Origin: Antedon bifida
Lineage: Eukaryota > Echinodermata > Crinoidea > Comatulida > Antedonidae
DNA: 64,000 nucleotides
NCBI GenBank assembly: GCA_963402885.1
Contig: OY727097.1
Span: 22,754,001 to 22,818,000 of the forward strand
Direction: 5' to 3'
Of the stretch, positions 38,633 to 51,864 are shown piece by piece. Both the position numbers and the translations under genes were made by a program. The stretch's first letter is position 1. The number at the start of each line of letters is the position of its first letter. Below the pieces are notes generated by a model. That model did not search any database. It had not been told where the DNA came from and worked only from the letters and a program-made list of their open reading frames with translations.

Positions 38633-40669
38633 ATGCCCAAAATCTGGGTCAAAGGTAAAAAATGTGTGGTTCTTATATCTCGACAACCACTCGTACAGAT
38701 TTGCTTTTGGTGAGAATATACATATTTATATTCGGTCTAAAACAACATTTAGCGAAAAATTGCTTTTACTGACAATTGACCCGAAAAAATGAACAAAAAC
38801 ACATTTTCGTGTTAAATTATTCTTGAAAATGTCAATGGACAAATTGTATGGTATTAAATGAAAACATATACAATATGCTACCCACTGCTACCCAATTTGT
38901 ATTAAAATTATTTAATCATGCATAAGCAAATTGTTTTGGAAAATGTGCATACTTCAATAAATTCATACAAAAAATTATCTCGCTTTTGGCAGAATTGTCC
39001 CGAATATTTCCCGTTGTTCCGCCCGACCCATGACATATCCTGCTTTTAAACAAGACAAAGTAAAAAGTTCATAGGAAAAAACTGAACTTAGTATCAGGGG
39101 TATTTATTCTCTGACATCGTTTATTATCAATTTTCACAACAAGTAAATAATAGGATGATTACTCATAATCAGGCACGACTCATGTATCTCATGTTATTGC
39201 TTGTTATTTGAAACATAAATATTGGTAACTCTTAGTTTAAAAAAAAAACAATATGTTGAAAATAATGGATAAAGAGAGCCAGGAATGCTATAATTAATAT
39301 TCTTCTCCTGCCTAAACTCAGCTGTGTTCTCTTCTTGAACTTTCTATAAATGAATCCATTTCTAAAATTTAGTAGAGTATACAGAAACTCACTGTTTATA
39401 TCTCATTGAGTGTTAAGTAACGACGATGTTTGGAATTGTAATTATAAAATTTCAAAGGAAATTTAAATTTTGTTAACAAGAAATTGTCAATAGATTTTAG
39501 ATAATATCGAATAATAGTCATATAATAGGTGCATAACGGGTTAGCGAAAGACTGTGAAACGAATTATTGATGATTGCATTAAAGCACATATAAGGCCTAC
39601 CTTCCTTTTATCATTGTATATGAACGTTTTTTTAATGCTGGGCGCCATCCACTTAACTTTTTTCAAAACTCTAAATACTTCTTTTTAAATACAAATGGCA
39701 CACTACAAAAAGACTGGTGTCATCAGACTAGAACGTAATATGTTATTATGAACTCATCTTGATCAGGCAATCCACAAAGGTTGAATAGTGAGGGATTAGT
39801 GTAGGCATATATAGGCTTTTTTTGTTGTTTTGATAAGCGACTGTGAGCAAATTCGGTTTTACGATAGCAATCAGAGTTTTAAAAAAGAAAGAAAAGAAAT
39901 CAGAGAATTGCCAACCTCCGATAAAAGAAAAATTATAAAAAGTATCAGAATCTGTTGTTTCAAGTAAAAAAAATTAAATTAAATAAAATTAGTAAACTAA
40001 TAAAAACAAGGCCATATACATGGCTGCAGTCGCGTTGTCAAATTTGAGTTAGTGTTTACCGAAAACCGATCGACATAGTGAGCTGTAGAGTAGAGTAAAA
40101 ATACTACAGTGGATGCTGCAATTTGCTTTAAAGGAGAAGGTGTTAGATGAAAAAGGAACTCTTATAGATTAACAGAAGAGGTGGAGAGGAGAAAACCGAG
40201 GGCTGGACAGAGAAAGCCTACATGGAAAGAGTGGAGCTGTATCATGGAGGTTGGTGTTTGCCATCCAATCCCAAGGTCCGGGGTTTAATCTTAGTGCCAT
40301 TATATGGTTATCACACTTTTTCAATTGCACTCCCTAAGCCTCAAATGGGACTTAGTTTAACTGCATGATGCCTATTATATACTCTACGATAATCATTTGA
40401 TTTCATAACTTTTGATGTTGTATGAGTAGGCCTAAAGTTTATTTTGTATTCTTGTTTATGTAACTATGTACATAGGCCTAATTCGCTGGTTGGATGGTGA
40501 CCGAAAACGTGAGCTATAGCCGCAAAAAATGACCTAGTTTAGTTCTTATAAGCCTAACTACACTCCCAGTTCGATGAATCTTTATTTATCGGTCGTTTGA
40601 TCTAAAATTATCCGAAATCCACTCTTAGTGTTGATTAAGTTTAACACCCGACACTATTTCTGACAGGAA
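38633..40669. other. Intergenic region, no gene recognised
   Basis: AT-rich DNA. The left part (38640-38990) has the phrases GGTCAAAGGTAAAAAATGTG and CTCGACAACCACTCGTACAG, like the decayed family seen at 20.5 and 26.2 kb. An A-rich purine patch lies at 39870-40000. Nothing else can be supported. Confidence 0.35.
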
Positions 40670-41142
40670 TGTTCCATTCATTGAAAATTAATACATTTGT
40701 ATAAACGTATAATATACGTTAATATTATTAAACCAAAATAGTATTTTTTTTAGAAAATCGGCCTGTCTTCAACATTATCATGCTGTACTCGAGCTGTTCA
40801 ACCGGTTTTCAGCTATTCAAAAACAATAATCGTAGGCGGAGATAGGAAAATGCGAAGCATCCTCGTATTATTGTGTGCGGATATTTTTTAAGATGGACAT
40901 CCATTAGACAGTATATACCACGATCGGAAAACACCCCTATTTGAGGCAAATCTTTGAACCTAAATTCGTTTTAATTGTCAATAACTAATTATCTAACTCA
41001 ATTTAATTTGTAGTTACAGTTACATCAGGTGGGTAAAATCAGTACCGAAAGTACAAACCAACTTTATATACCATCGAGTAAACATTCTAGAAGACGCGAT
41101 TTACCGAATTTTTCCCTTACGTAAATTTATATATAGATAATA
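40670..41142 (+). repeat. Direct repeat copy 1 (about 470 bp)
   Basis: It matches 43327-43792 in the same orientation: GGAATGTTCCATTCATTG, GCTGTACTCGAGCTGTTCAA, GGAGATAGGAAAATGCGAAG, ACCACGATCGGAAAACACCC and CCCTTACGTAAATTTATATA. The copies differ by substitutions and small indels. No LTR termini (TG...CA) or coding content is evident. Confidence 0.75.
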
Positions 41143-41284
41143 CAAAGTAGAGAAAAATCGGTAAAGCAATGCACCCCTATTTTTTTTAATGGAATAAGCC
41201 ATGCCACGGAGGTCACACATCTAAACAATGCATATGCATTCAATATAAACAAAAGGTAAAAGAATAATAGCGTACGTTAAATCA

Positions 41285-42597
41285 ATTATCAGTAGCTTTA
41301 ACAGAGTATATTATGGGGATACTCTGTGGAGATCGATAGTTCTCCCATCTATCAACTATGGTTGTTCAGTATGGTGCTCTTTAAGTAGAATAGATATAGA
41401 TAAACTAGAGCGTCTCCAGCTCCAAATGGCGCGTTATATCTTAAAAGCACCTCGAAATACACCTTGTGCCGCCTTATATGGAGAGCTTGGTTGGTCTCCA
41501 ATTAACGAGATTCATAACGCTCTTCGTATGAAATACTTCCATAGAATTATAAAGATGGAAAACTATCGATGGCCAAAAATTATGTTTATTGGAATGCTAC
41601 AACTTAATTGTGAATTTAAAGACTTAAAGTATAAGTTTCTATCTTGTATAAACGATATTCTCTTCAAGTGTAATTGTGAATCCAAAAATATTTTCACCAC
41701 TCTCTCAAATTATAAAGAAGTCTACTTTCCAATTTCTAAAATCTTAAGAAAACTTAACTCTATAATGATAGATGAATGGAGAATTGAATTACAAAATAAA
41801 TCAAGTCTCCATATCTATGAAACATTAAAATCAAAACCAGGACTTGAAAACTACTTAATTGATAAAACTAATTTTGAAGGTGCTGCATTAAAATTTAAAG
41901 CTCGTTACTCTACCTTTGAATGATAGAACTGCAAATTGGAATATTGATAATAATAAAAAATGTAAATTATGCGGTACAAATTCGGACGAAGACATCCATC
42001 ATTTCATCCTTAATTGTCCAGCTTTAAATAATATACGTAATCAGGAATTATTTAATTTATATGTGGATATGTATAGAAATGGCAGCAAAGATATGTTTGA
42101 TACTTTTTATACTTCTCATAAAAATGACAAACCTAAATATATTTTGGGATACTCAGATAATTTAATTGATGAAGAGTGTGAAAATATTTTGGATAGTTTT
42201 TGTAAAAGATACCTAAAACAAGCATGGGAATTTCGAAATGATTCACTGAATTCTATGACTCAATAACTATGTTATCTACATTGCTACATTAAGTAAATTG
42301 AAAAAAAAGGTGTGGGGAGGAGGGGGTTGGTGGGTTTTTCGTAATAAGCTGTGTTTATCAGTTGATTTTATTTAATACACTTTTACTATATCTTGTTTTG
42401 TATTCATTTGTGTAAAGTAATGATCTACTGTATGTATCGATGTAAATTGGGGGTGGGGGGAGGGTAGGATAGGGGTTGATAGTTGCTTTTGCCTTTTTTT
42501 ACTTTTCTGTTAATTGTTATATTTTATATTGTGACGGATGCACCTTTGTGCTAAGTGTGCCACCGATCTAAAGGTGTAATTCCAAATAAATAAATAC
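41285..42597 (+). mobile_element. 5'-truncated copy of the 44.9-kb LINE family
   Basis: Sequence from about 41285 follows the RT C-terminal part of the LINE at 44909-48543: the frame carrying LQMARYILKAPRNTPCA and LYGELGWSPINEIHNALRMK runs 41426-41923. After a small frameshift near 41920, 41916-42266 carries the zinc-knuckle CKLCGTNSDEDIHHFILNC and ends KQAWEFRNDSLNSMTQ. A 3' UTR of about 330 bp follows with an AATTCCAAATAAATAAATAC tail near 42597. This copy therefore shows the 3' end that the longer copy has lost. Confidence 0.8.
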
Positions 42598-43326
42598 CAT
42601 GCAAGCAACCCTGGCGTTCCATACTAAATACAGGCGGCGGAACTCGTTGGCGGCCAAACACGACGGTATTTGGCACTACGATCGACGAGCACAATACTAT
42701 TATAAATTTAAACAATTTCTAATTTGTGTTCATTCGTAGCCAAATTTATGACTATTTTTAGAAAAGTAATACTGCAACCTTAGTGTAAGCTTATACAATG
42801 TATATGCTAAAATTTAAATATAATATACTAATGGTTGTCTAATAATAGGATTTCATTTTATTATTGACTTGTACATTCTTACAGATGTATTGTCCCCCAA
42901 AAGCATGAAAAATGAAGATGGTGTAAATAAATCATACTTTGCGTATTTTTTAATAAAGTTAATCACTTCCGTAGAGAAAAAAAATGTTTTTACTTATAAA
43001 ATGACAAAATAAATGGTTAAATTCAACCAAAAACCCATTGGCTATATTGTATTGTGTACATCATAAAACAAAATTCTCATAGGTTATATATACTAGATGG
43101 TTCTCGAATACATAGTAATTTCAGCGTAAAAAAACTGGTGATTTCAAATGTATGTACCGCAGGACTATAAAACATTGTCGTTTACAGAAACAAATAAATA
43201 GACACAATGATTTATGTAGTCAACCAAAATTAGCACCCTGGAATTACTTTCAAAATGAGTCCAAATTTTACCTACTTGGACGTGTTAAACCACGGAGGTA
43301 TGCATCCATGGTTAAACCAACTAATT
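42598..43326. other. Intergenic region with a dispersed repeat
   Basis: The segment 43091-43260 (TTCTCGAATACATAGTAATT, TACCGCAGGACTATAAAACA, TTAGCACCCTGG) matches 25146-25320 in the same orientation. The rest is AT-rich with nothing recognised. Confidence 0.5.
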
Positions 43327-43792
43327 TGGAATGTTCCATTCATTGCAAATCAATACATTTTTATAAACGTATTATTAAATCTATCAAAATAGTGTTTTTT
43401 TAAGAAAATCGACCTGTCTTCAACATTATGATGCTGTACTCGAGCTGTTCAACCGGTTTTCAGCCATTAAAAACAATTATCGTAGGAGGAGATAGGAAAA
43501 TGCGAAGCATTCTCGTATTATTGTGTACGGGTATTTTTCAAGATGGACATGCATTAGACAGTGTATATCACGATCGGAAAACACCCTATTTGGGGCAAAT
43601 CGTTGAACCTAAATTCGTTTTAATTGTCAATAACTAATTATCGAACTCAATTTAATTAGTAAACAGGGTTACATCAGGTGGTTAAAATCAGTATCGAAAG
43701 TACGATCCAACTTTATATACCATCGGGTAAACATTCTAGAAATAACGCGCGATTTACCGAATTTTGCCCTTACGTAAATTTATATATAGAAG
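43327..43792 (+). repeat. Direct repeat copy 2 (about 465 bp)
   Basis: The partner of 40670-41142. It begins GGAATGTTCCATTCATTGC and ends CCCTTACGTAAATTTATATA. A CGCG-containing AACGCGCGATTTACC replaces GACGCGATTTACC of copy 1. Confidence 0.75.
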
Positions 43793-44149
43793 CAACCATA
43801 TATAGGCAGCCAGCGAAGTATTGTTTGTTGCTTTAGGCCTATCAGTATTTTAACATTGGGAGCGCATGGAATTATTCACCTACAGCATACTAACCTAATA
43901 GTAAAAGAAAAACAACAAACCTGAAGAGTATGTATATAATTCCTCGTTTTACAGTATAGGAAGCTTAGAAATCAAAATGTAGGCCTACGTGTACAGGTGG
44001 GAAAGCCACTTCGCGTTTTTATTCAGACTCAGGAGCTCTGAGCGTCATTCTGACGACTGGAACATTCTCTACTACGGCGCGCCATTTATGCCTTTATTAA
44101 CTTCCGCAATAGAAATAGTGCGGTGGAGCACAGTGATATAAAATAGAAA

Positions 44150-44290
44150 TAAGTCATTAATTTTAATATCTTTTTGTATGTTAATACACTATGCTCAAGT
44201 GGACCCAATTTGGCGCCAGTGGAGCACAGTGATATAAAATAGAAATAAAGTCACTTATAAGTTTCAATATCTTTTCGTATAGATAGATAA
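44150..44290 (+). repeat. Short tandem duplication
   Basis: GTGGAGCACAGTGATATAAA followed by ATAGAAATAA occurs twice, at about 44132 and 44219, each followed by a related TCAATATCTTTT(T/C)GTAT stretch. Confidence 0.6.
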
Positions 44291-44309
44291 GAAACACAGT
44301 CTAATCACA

Positions 44310-44483
44310 GCACGTGGTTCGAATGGCACAATTGTTAGAAATTCGTCATTCTTCAAGCGACTTCATCCAGATTCGGATGAACAGAAATTTGAAAAGTTCC
44401 AAAGGAAGGAAGGAGGAGATGATGAGAATGTGAAAGTTAAGCGAATAAAGAAAATACCAGAACGATTAATTGAACAGTGTTAA
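44310..44483 (+). pseudogene. C-terminal scrap of a gypsy-type LTR retrotransposon polyprotein
   Basis: The 57-codon frame reads ARGSNGTIVRNSSFFKRLHP and ends KKIPERLIEQC. The phrase NGTIVRNSSFFK resembles the end of the integrase region of Ty3/gypsy (Mag-like) polyproteins, where a G-x-V-x-RNxSxFK pattern is common. Stops lie immediately upstream, so only the last part is present. The resemblance is from memory and short. Confidence 0.4.
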
Positions 44484-44908
44484 AGACGAACGATTGTTTT
44501 ATTTTAGTGAACAAGGTAGAGGGACATTGAAAAAAAATTTGAGTTTATAATAATTAAAACCAAATTGTAATAATAAATAAATCAAAAAAAATAAATGAAT
44601 AAATAATAAAAAAAAAAAAATTATAGTTTAGAGTTAAAAACATAATAATCATTGAGATGCAATGAAGTACAGTATCATACAGTACACAATGGCCAGTGGC
44701 AAATATATATATCACAGTAAAGTTCAACTACTTTAAATATGTACACATAAGCTCAGTGTAAGAATGGTAGCACCTTTATTTTTCATATATATCTTTGAGT
44801 TGTATTGATGTTGATGTTTATAAACAAATCACAAGACCTGCAATAACTAACTAAAGAAAGGGAGAGATGTAATGTCTGATAACAGGGAGAAACCTGCGGG
44901 GTAATGTA

Positions 44909-46858
44909 ATGTCTTTTAATCATGACAATATATACGATTTCTTAATTGACGAATGTAATAACAATACCTGTATAAATGAGATAACAATTAACAAAAATAG
45001 CGAAGATATCGCTAGTATCAATAGTGTAAATCCTGATCCTATGTTAAACAACGTGCCTCCAAATAAGATTAATCATAAACATGTTAAAGTTAGACGAGGT
45101 AAAAAGAAATCTAAATCATGTAATACTAATACTAACATTAAAATAGCATACAATAATATCAGAGGCTACAAAAGCAAAAAGTATGATATCCAAAAATTTG
45201 TAAATATCAATAAAATTAATGTATTTGGAATAGTCGAATCATTTCTAAAAGATAAGGAAGAAATACAAATCAAAGGTTACAATTGGATTGGGAAAAATAG
45301 ATCATCATATACTAAAAAAAGTCAAGGCGGGATCGGCTTCCTAATTAGGGACGACATTAAGATCATAGATGACAATGTATTAGATACGAGATGTGATACC
45401 CTCGAACGACTATGGGTAAAAGTGCAATTTAATAGTTCTACCAACTCAATATATTATATAGCTTTAGTTTATTTTCCATGTGAAGGAACCGATCGCAACT
45501 TGACTGATGAGATGTTTGTCTCCTTATTAGCGGAAAATTTAGAGATCTCTCAAAATGACAATGATGCTAAAATAATAATTCTTGGAGATTTCAACGGCAA
45601 AATTGGTCACTTGATTAACGATGGAGACGAATCTATAAACTATAATGGTCAAGGACTTATTGATTTTAGTAATGATGGTGATCTGTTTATCCTTAACGGT
45701 AGTGAAAAATGTACAGGAGTATTTACGTGGGTAAAGAATCAACATAAAAGTGTTTTGGATTATGGTCTTGTATCAACAAATATTCAAAACGATATAAATG
45801 AATTCATGATAGATGACCAATGTAACTTTCACATAGGTAGCGATCATAACATGATTATAATTGATATGAATGTGGAATCATTTAATAATAATAACACAAT
45901 CCCTGAAACATTTAAACAACGATGGGATATAAAGTATAACCACGATTGGACAACGTTCCAAGAGGACCTTGAATCTAAATTCACTAACTGGGACCCAGCC
46001 CATTTAAATGCTAACGAAGCTTGGGAATCATGGAAACGCCTTGTAGTGTCTGCTGCCGAAGAGACAATAGGCTATAAAAAACAGTCCAGAAAAAGTAAAC
46101 AATGGTTTGATTGTGATATTGAACAGTCAATGGAAAAACGAAAAAAAGCGTGTCGAGCACACCGACTATATTGTAAGAACAAAACTAATTCTGACTTTAA
46201 TGAAACTATAAGGGATAATCTCTGGAAAGATTATCAAACTAAACGAAACGAATGTAAAACATTAATTAGACAAAAAATGATGCAAATCCGGATGGATAGA
46301 TGTTCAAAAATAATGGAAAAAGGCGGACCTCAGTCTAGAGACTTCTGGTCAGTTTTAAAAGGAAATAAACGAACAAACAATGTTACATCTATAATAATTC
46401 CGGGAACGGACAATGTAACATCAGACGCACCCATAATTAAGTCTTCGTTAACCAATTACTTTAATACCTTAGGTAAGAAAAACTTAGATGTAGAGAATGG
46501 TCTATTTAATGACAATTTAGCTAACAGCTACAACATAAATGTTCAAACCGCTACTCTGGATAAACTCGAATTCTCATGTGAAGATGTGAAATACGCAGTC
46601 TCCCTATGTAAAAACAACAAAAGCCCGGGCAATGATAATATTTCTAACGAATTGATAAAAAACGGCGGTAACACAATTGTTGCAACACTGTATAAACTGT
46701 TTAAAAGGCTCTCCCATCTCGAATGTATACCAGATGAATGGAACAACGGCACAATAGTTCCTATATTTAAAAAAGGCGACCGGCGAAATTTAGATAACTA
46801 TAGAGGAATTACCTTAAACTCATGCATTGCTAAGATCTATAGTCGAATAATTCCTTGA
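44909..46858 (+). pseudogene. LINE ORF2 piece A: endonuclease and RT fingers
   Basis: The 649-codon frame starts at ATG 44909 with an Asn-rich leader, then the basic stretch VRRGKKKSKS, then the endonuclease beginning IKIAYNNIRGYKSKK. The RT region begins near codon 540. It ends at a stop created by the frameshift just after IAKIYSRII. Confidence 0.85.
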
Positions 46859-48543
46859 AGAGTATGATTTATTAACCGAAGCACAAGGGGGCTTCCGTAA
46901 AGATAGACGATGTGAAGACCATATCTTCACCCTTAAAAGCTTGATAGCTACTCGACAAGCCGAGGGTAAAAAGACATTTTTGGCTTTTCTCGATTTCCGA
47001 AAAGCATTCGATACAGTCTGGAGAGAAGGACTAATAAAAGCATTACGCCGAATCGGTATAAAAGGTAACCTAATTAATATCGTACAAAATTTATATGAGA
47101 ATGTTAAATGTAAGGTCCAATTTGCTAATTTAGAGACGGAGTTATTTGATATCGATGAAGGTGTTAAACAGGGATGCTCGTTATCGCCAACACTCTTCTC
47201 AATATACATCAATGAATTACGTATAATGCTTAACAACTCAGATCTAGGTGTTAACATCTTTAACACTAAAATTAATTGTTTATTATGGGCCGACGACGTC
47301 GTGCTAATAGGAGAAAACGAGAAGGAACTTAAAATGCTCCTACAAACTACTACAGAATTCGCTAAAGAATGGAAAATGTCATTTAATTATGATAAATCAA
47401 ATGTCCTTATCACAGGACAAAGGACCAACTTATATAGAAAATGGAGGTTAGGAAACAATTCTATAACAGAAACTGATAAATACAAATACTTGGGAGTATA
47501 TATTTCTCGTACGTTGTCGGACAATCTTCACATAGACGAAGTTATCAAGAAGGGTAATCGCATCATTGCGTATATTAAATCCATTATAAATGAACAAGAT
47601 GATTTTAACAGAATTTATTACGGGGACCTATTATGGAAATCTATCGGAATCCCTACCATTAATTACGCATGCTCAGTTTGGTACTGTAACGGAAAAACAA
47701 CAATGGCAAAAGTTGAAAACCTGCAGTTTTTAATGGCGAGAACCATTCTTAAGGCTCCGCGTAACGTTGCAAAAGAGGCTCTATATGGTGACTTGGGCTG
47801 GCAATCACTAGAATCGCTTCAAAACTACTCTCGGATTAAATATTTTAACCGCCTAAAAAACATGGAGAAGGACAGATGGTCCAATGTGATTTTTAACGCC
47901 ATAAACATTCTTGAAGATAAATTAAAATGGGGATGGTTAAATCAAGTTAAAGAAGCCTTACATAAATGTAACATGGGTGATATGTTCACCAACGAATCAC
48001 CTGGTAATTGGTTAACTCAATTTAAATGCAAGAACAAAGATATCGATAATAACGAATGGCAGAAGAGAGCACAATCAAAATCATCTCTGACACAATATAT
48101 ATTGTACAAGAATAAACCGATACTAGAACCATACCTTCTTTACAAAAATGACTTTAAAAGAAGTTGTTTGAAATTTAAGGCGAGATCGAACTCTCTAAAC
48201 CTTGAAGGTAGGAAACAGTCATGGTCACCCATGAGTACGGGTATGTGTGCACTCTGCAATAATGACACTGAAACTATCGCACACTTTATGTTAGAATGTA
48301 ATACATTTAGTAAATTAAGAGAAGAAATCTTCTACCCAATGAAATTACAATTAATGAATAACGGGTTTGAACATTATTGGAAATCTTTCTACGAAGGAAC
48401 CTCTGAAATGAAATTACATTTGTTATTAGACAATTTATATAATGAAAACGTTGTTCTTGGGGAAATTTTTGACTTGGCTTGTAAAAAATACCTACAAAGT
48501 GCCTGGGATACCAGGTTAGATATATATAAGAAATTACCAACAT
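46852..48543 (+). pseudogene. LINE ORF2 piece B: RT palm, thumb and zinc knuckle
   Basis: The frame resumes as LEEYDLLTEAQGGFRKDRR in the +1 register. It contains the catalytic aspartates in FRKAFDTVW and WADDVVLI. The C-terminal region has the CxxC...HFxxxC knuckle. The frame runs on past 48543 into the palindromic repeat to 48719, giving a Tyr/Ile-rich tail from ATATTAT sequence that is not LINE protein. Confidence 0.85.
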
Positions 48544-48544
48544 T

Positions 48545-51500
48545 TATGGCAAGCCTCAGCTGTCTGAAGTATTCAAAATATTATATTATTATATCATTTT
48601 TTTATTATATTATATATTGTATTGTAATGAATTATACGTTTTGCATTATATTACTTGGTTTTAGCATTATATTATATCTATTTCTAATATATTATGTGAA
48701 AAATGTAACAAATTATTGACTTTTTGTATTATATTATTCGGTTTTGGCATTATATTATGAACATTTACTATTATATTATTAATAAAATACATTATATTAT
48801 AATATAATTGTATTATATTAAACCCATTTACCTTACTTTATAACATACAACATTATTATAAGTTTATACGGATTCGTTAGTTATATTATTATTTTGTATG
48901 ATGTTTATTATACGTCACGGCTCATTTCAGTTCTTCTAACTCTTTCTCTCCCTCCCCCTGTTCACTAGCAATCAGCGGCAGAATCTGAATTGTGTGACTG
49001 TTGAAGAATAACTATACTACGTACTAGGCCTAGCCTAGGCCTACTAGGGGATCTAGCCTAGACGTAGCTAGTTAGACAAGTGACCAAGGACCACCGGACA
49101 GCTACAACTAATACTACAATACAATAATACTACTAATGCAATAACTACTACTGCTAATACTTAGGCCTAGCTAGTAGAGTACTAGGTAGGTTAGCTACTA
49201 CTAGGCTCTAGGGGGGTTAGGGCGTATGTATGATGTTAACTACTAGGCCTAGGCCTACTAGTACTAGCCTAGGCTAGGCCTAGACTTAAGTTGTAGTAGG
49301 CTAGGGCCGGGCCTGCTGCCTTAGGCTAGGCTAGGCTACTACTACTACTACTACTACTAGGCAGCCAGCCCATGATGGTTACGAGTAAGCCAAAATTTTG
49401 GATATAAGTAAACCAAAATTTGGGTACGAGCGAGTTGGCATGGGTACGGGTTGACCTGTATCCTTCTTTCTAGCTAATCGTACTAGGCCTAGGCCTCAAG
49501 TAAGTCTACGCTACCCAGTCCGGCTACAATATGGTCTATTTTGTTTTATAGCTTTATTGATAGCTGGGTTCAAATCTGGGTTGGGACGGCTTTTTCTCAT
49601 TCTAAAACAGAGTTCCTTATCATAATAAAATAATATATGAATTTATTTGTAATAGTACCTAGGCCCTAATTGCCATTGCATTTATTATTATTAATTATAT
49701 ATTATACAGTTACCCCTTAATTATACTATAGTATAATTTCCTTGTTATATTTTACAATATTTTCTTTATAATTCTACAATTTTGTCTTTCACAGCACAAA
49801 TTTATCATACTGTATTTGTCCAAGCTACTCCAGCTACATGGTATTGCCTTGAGGCTAAACTACACGGTATACTGGCACTACCATCATTCCTGGCTCGTCA
49901 ACCTGGACCACATAAGCACAGTTTCAGTTTCAGTTTATTTACCATTTCAATTTCTGAACATAAGAGATGAACAACTTATATGGATGGATAACCATAAGAG
50001 GCTCGTTTACCGGTCACCCGTTAGTGCAGTGACATTACGGACAACATAAAGACAGGGCAAAGGTGCAATACATAACAAGACATGTGAACACTTGTGTTTG
50101 CAACCCCTTGGATAAAATAATATATTTATATAAAGGAGAAAGATAGATATTATAATATTTCTTTTTTATCATACAATACATAGTACCTATTGGTATTATA
50201 TCTAAAAATACAAAGGCGGCTAACACAGATAGTTCCATATATACAGTACTCTCTTATAAATAGATGTATCTCTCCAATCTACCTAATCTAATAATAGTAC
50301 TATTAGCATACTACTATACACTTTGTAGACAAGAAGTAAGTTGTATACACCTAGAGGACTTATGGTAGTACAGTCGAACGCCCTCTCACTGGCCCGGTCA
50401 ACATAATCTATACCTAGATTATTACAGTAATTAAAGTACATTATTACAGAGATTTTTTTTTTTTTTTTGCAGAAATCAAAGTTATGTGTATAGAAAGCAG
50501 TACTCGTATTAAAAACTAAGCAGGTTGTACTCTTGAACGCAAACTGGCAGGATATTTTGAATATTTTTTATTGTTGAAATGAATGGAATCCTAACTTCTT
50601 TGCAACAACTGGAGACGAAGACATATTATGACCCTTTTATTTAAATTTATTTGAATAGACCTTCATGTAAATTCATTAAAGGCTATATGTTTGTTTTATA
50701 TTTTAATATGTGATAGTAGAAAATCATTGTGTATAATGAGGACTAAGAATCTGATATTCACTTGCATTCTCATCTTTTAAAAATTTTTATTTATAATGCT
50801 GGTAATGAGTTTAAAATTTAATTATATTGACTAGTTTTGATAATCATTATTTCTTTTGTGTAATATAGTTCATATATTATGTATTGAATAAATTGGTAAG
50901 GCCCTATACTGTTATTATTTAAGGAAAGTTTATATACACTTATTTTATGCCTACTTAGTATTAATTGTTTATATAAATATTTTGTCTAATTGCCTTGATT
51001 TTTTGTATAGGCCAATGGCATCAATGTTTTTCTCAACGCAAATTAGCCTAATAATGCCACATTTAAACACATGATTCATTGATTTCTGATATTCTGTACT
51101 TGAGTATGCATTACTAAAATAACCAAGTAGTTAATATATTTCATTTGTAATGTATGTATAAACATTAAGTTTTTTTTCACATTTTTAAATTTAAAAATTA
51201 TTACAATACCTACCTTTCTGATATTGTTACTATTTTATAATATATTTTGAGGCAGCAATAAAAAAAAATTAAAACAATTAATTTGACTAATACTGTACTA
51301 TTTTAGTTCAGGATATGAAATGTGTGTGGGCATCTGGTGTGTTGGAGGTTGGTGATGTGAGGTGTATATTTGTCACTTTAAGACCTAAATTAGATGTTTT
51401 CTGAAGAAAAGAAGTAAGAGGATACGCTTTCAAACAATTCCAAGAAGATTCACACAAAAATAATTACTTTCCAATAAAATAGTATAACAGTGTATATTAC

Positions 51501-51864
51501 AGTACATTGAATAAACTCGAGCGGAAAAATAACGCACATAAAAAAACACTCATATTCTTGTCGAAAAGTGCCCTCTATAGTTTTCTATTAATTTATTAAT
51601 AATTATTATTAATTAATGAGTAATATGAACATATTTTTAACATTCAATGCTGGAAACTGGTTCTACTCCTAACAAAGTTTCATACCTCCAAATTTCATCA
51701 ACGTATTCAAAGCACTTCAATATTAAATATCACATTTAACATAAAAAAATTCGGGTTTTGGATAGAATTTTGCTTAAAAACATATACAAAAAACATCGAT
51801 AAAAAATACTTTTCGTATTCAAAAACAGATGATACTTGGTATAAATGTTCACTATAGGTTGCTC
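48545..51864 (+). repeat. Palindromic unit 1, left arm
   Basis: Outer end 48545 abuts the truncated LINE. The ATATTAT-rich stretch is 48572-48835, the TAGGCCTA zone 49020-49350, the (ACT)n run 49336-49358, the tRNA-SINE-like part about 49555-49625 (GCTGGGTTCAAATCTGGGTT) and a T-run 50452-50468. The small frames in it are repeated in every arm and are not supported as genes. Confidence 0.9.

Larger units (their letters stand above)
44909..48543 (+). mobile_element. Near-full-length APE-type LINE ORF2 with one frameshift, 3' end lost
   Basis: Two long frames, 44909-46858 and about 46852-48543, form one ORF2 of about 1200 codons interrupted by a single extra base near 46852-46855. The first encodes an APE endonuclease (IILGDFNGKIG near 45580; GSDHNMIIID near 45836) and the RT fingers (KSPGNDNISNELIKNGG; IVPIFKKGDRRNLDNYRG). 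The second encodes FLAFLDFRKAFDTVW, KQGCSLSPTLFSIYINEL, LLWADDVVLIGE, KYLGVYIS and a zinc knuckle CALCNNDTETIAHFMLEC. Downstream of LDIYKKLPTF the sequence switches abruptly to the palindromic repeat, so the natural stop and 3' UTR are missing. No ORF1 was found. The clade is not resolved by eye. Confidence 0.85.

Noticed and set aside
48544..48719. C-terminal Tyr/Ile-rich extension of the LINE ORF2
   Set aside because: It is translation of the ATATTAT-rich palindrome arm. The related LINE fragment ends differently.
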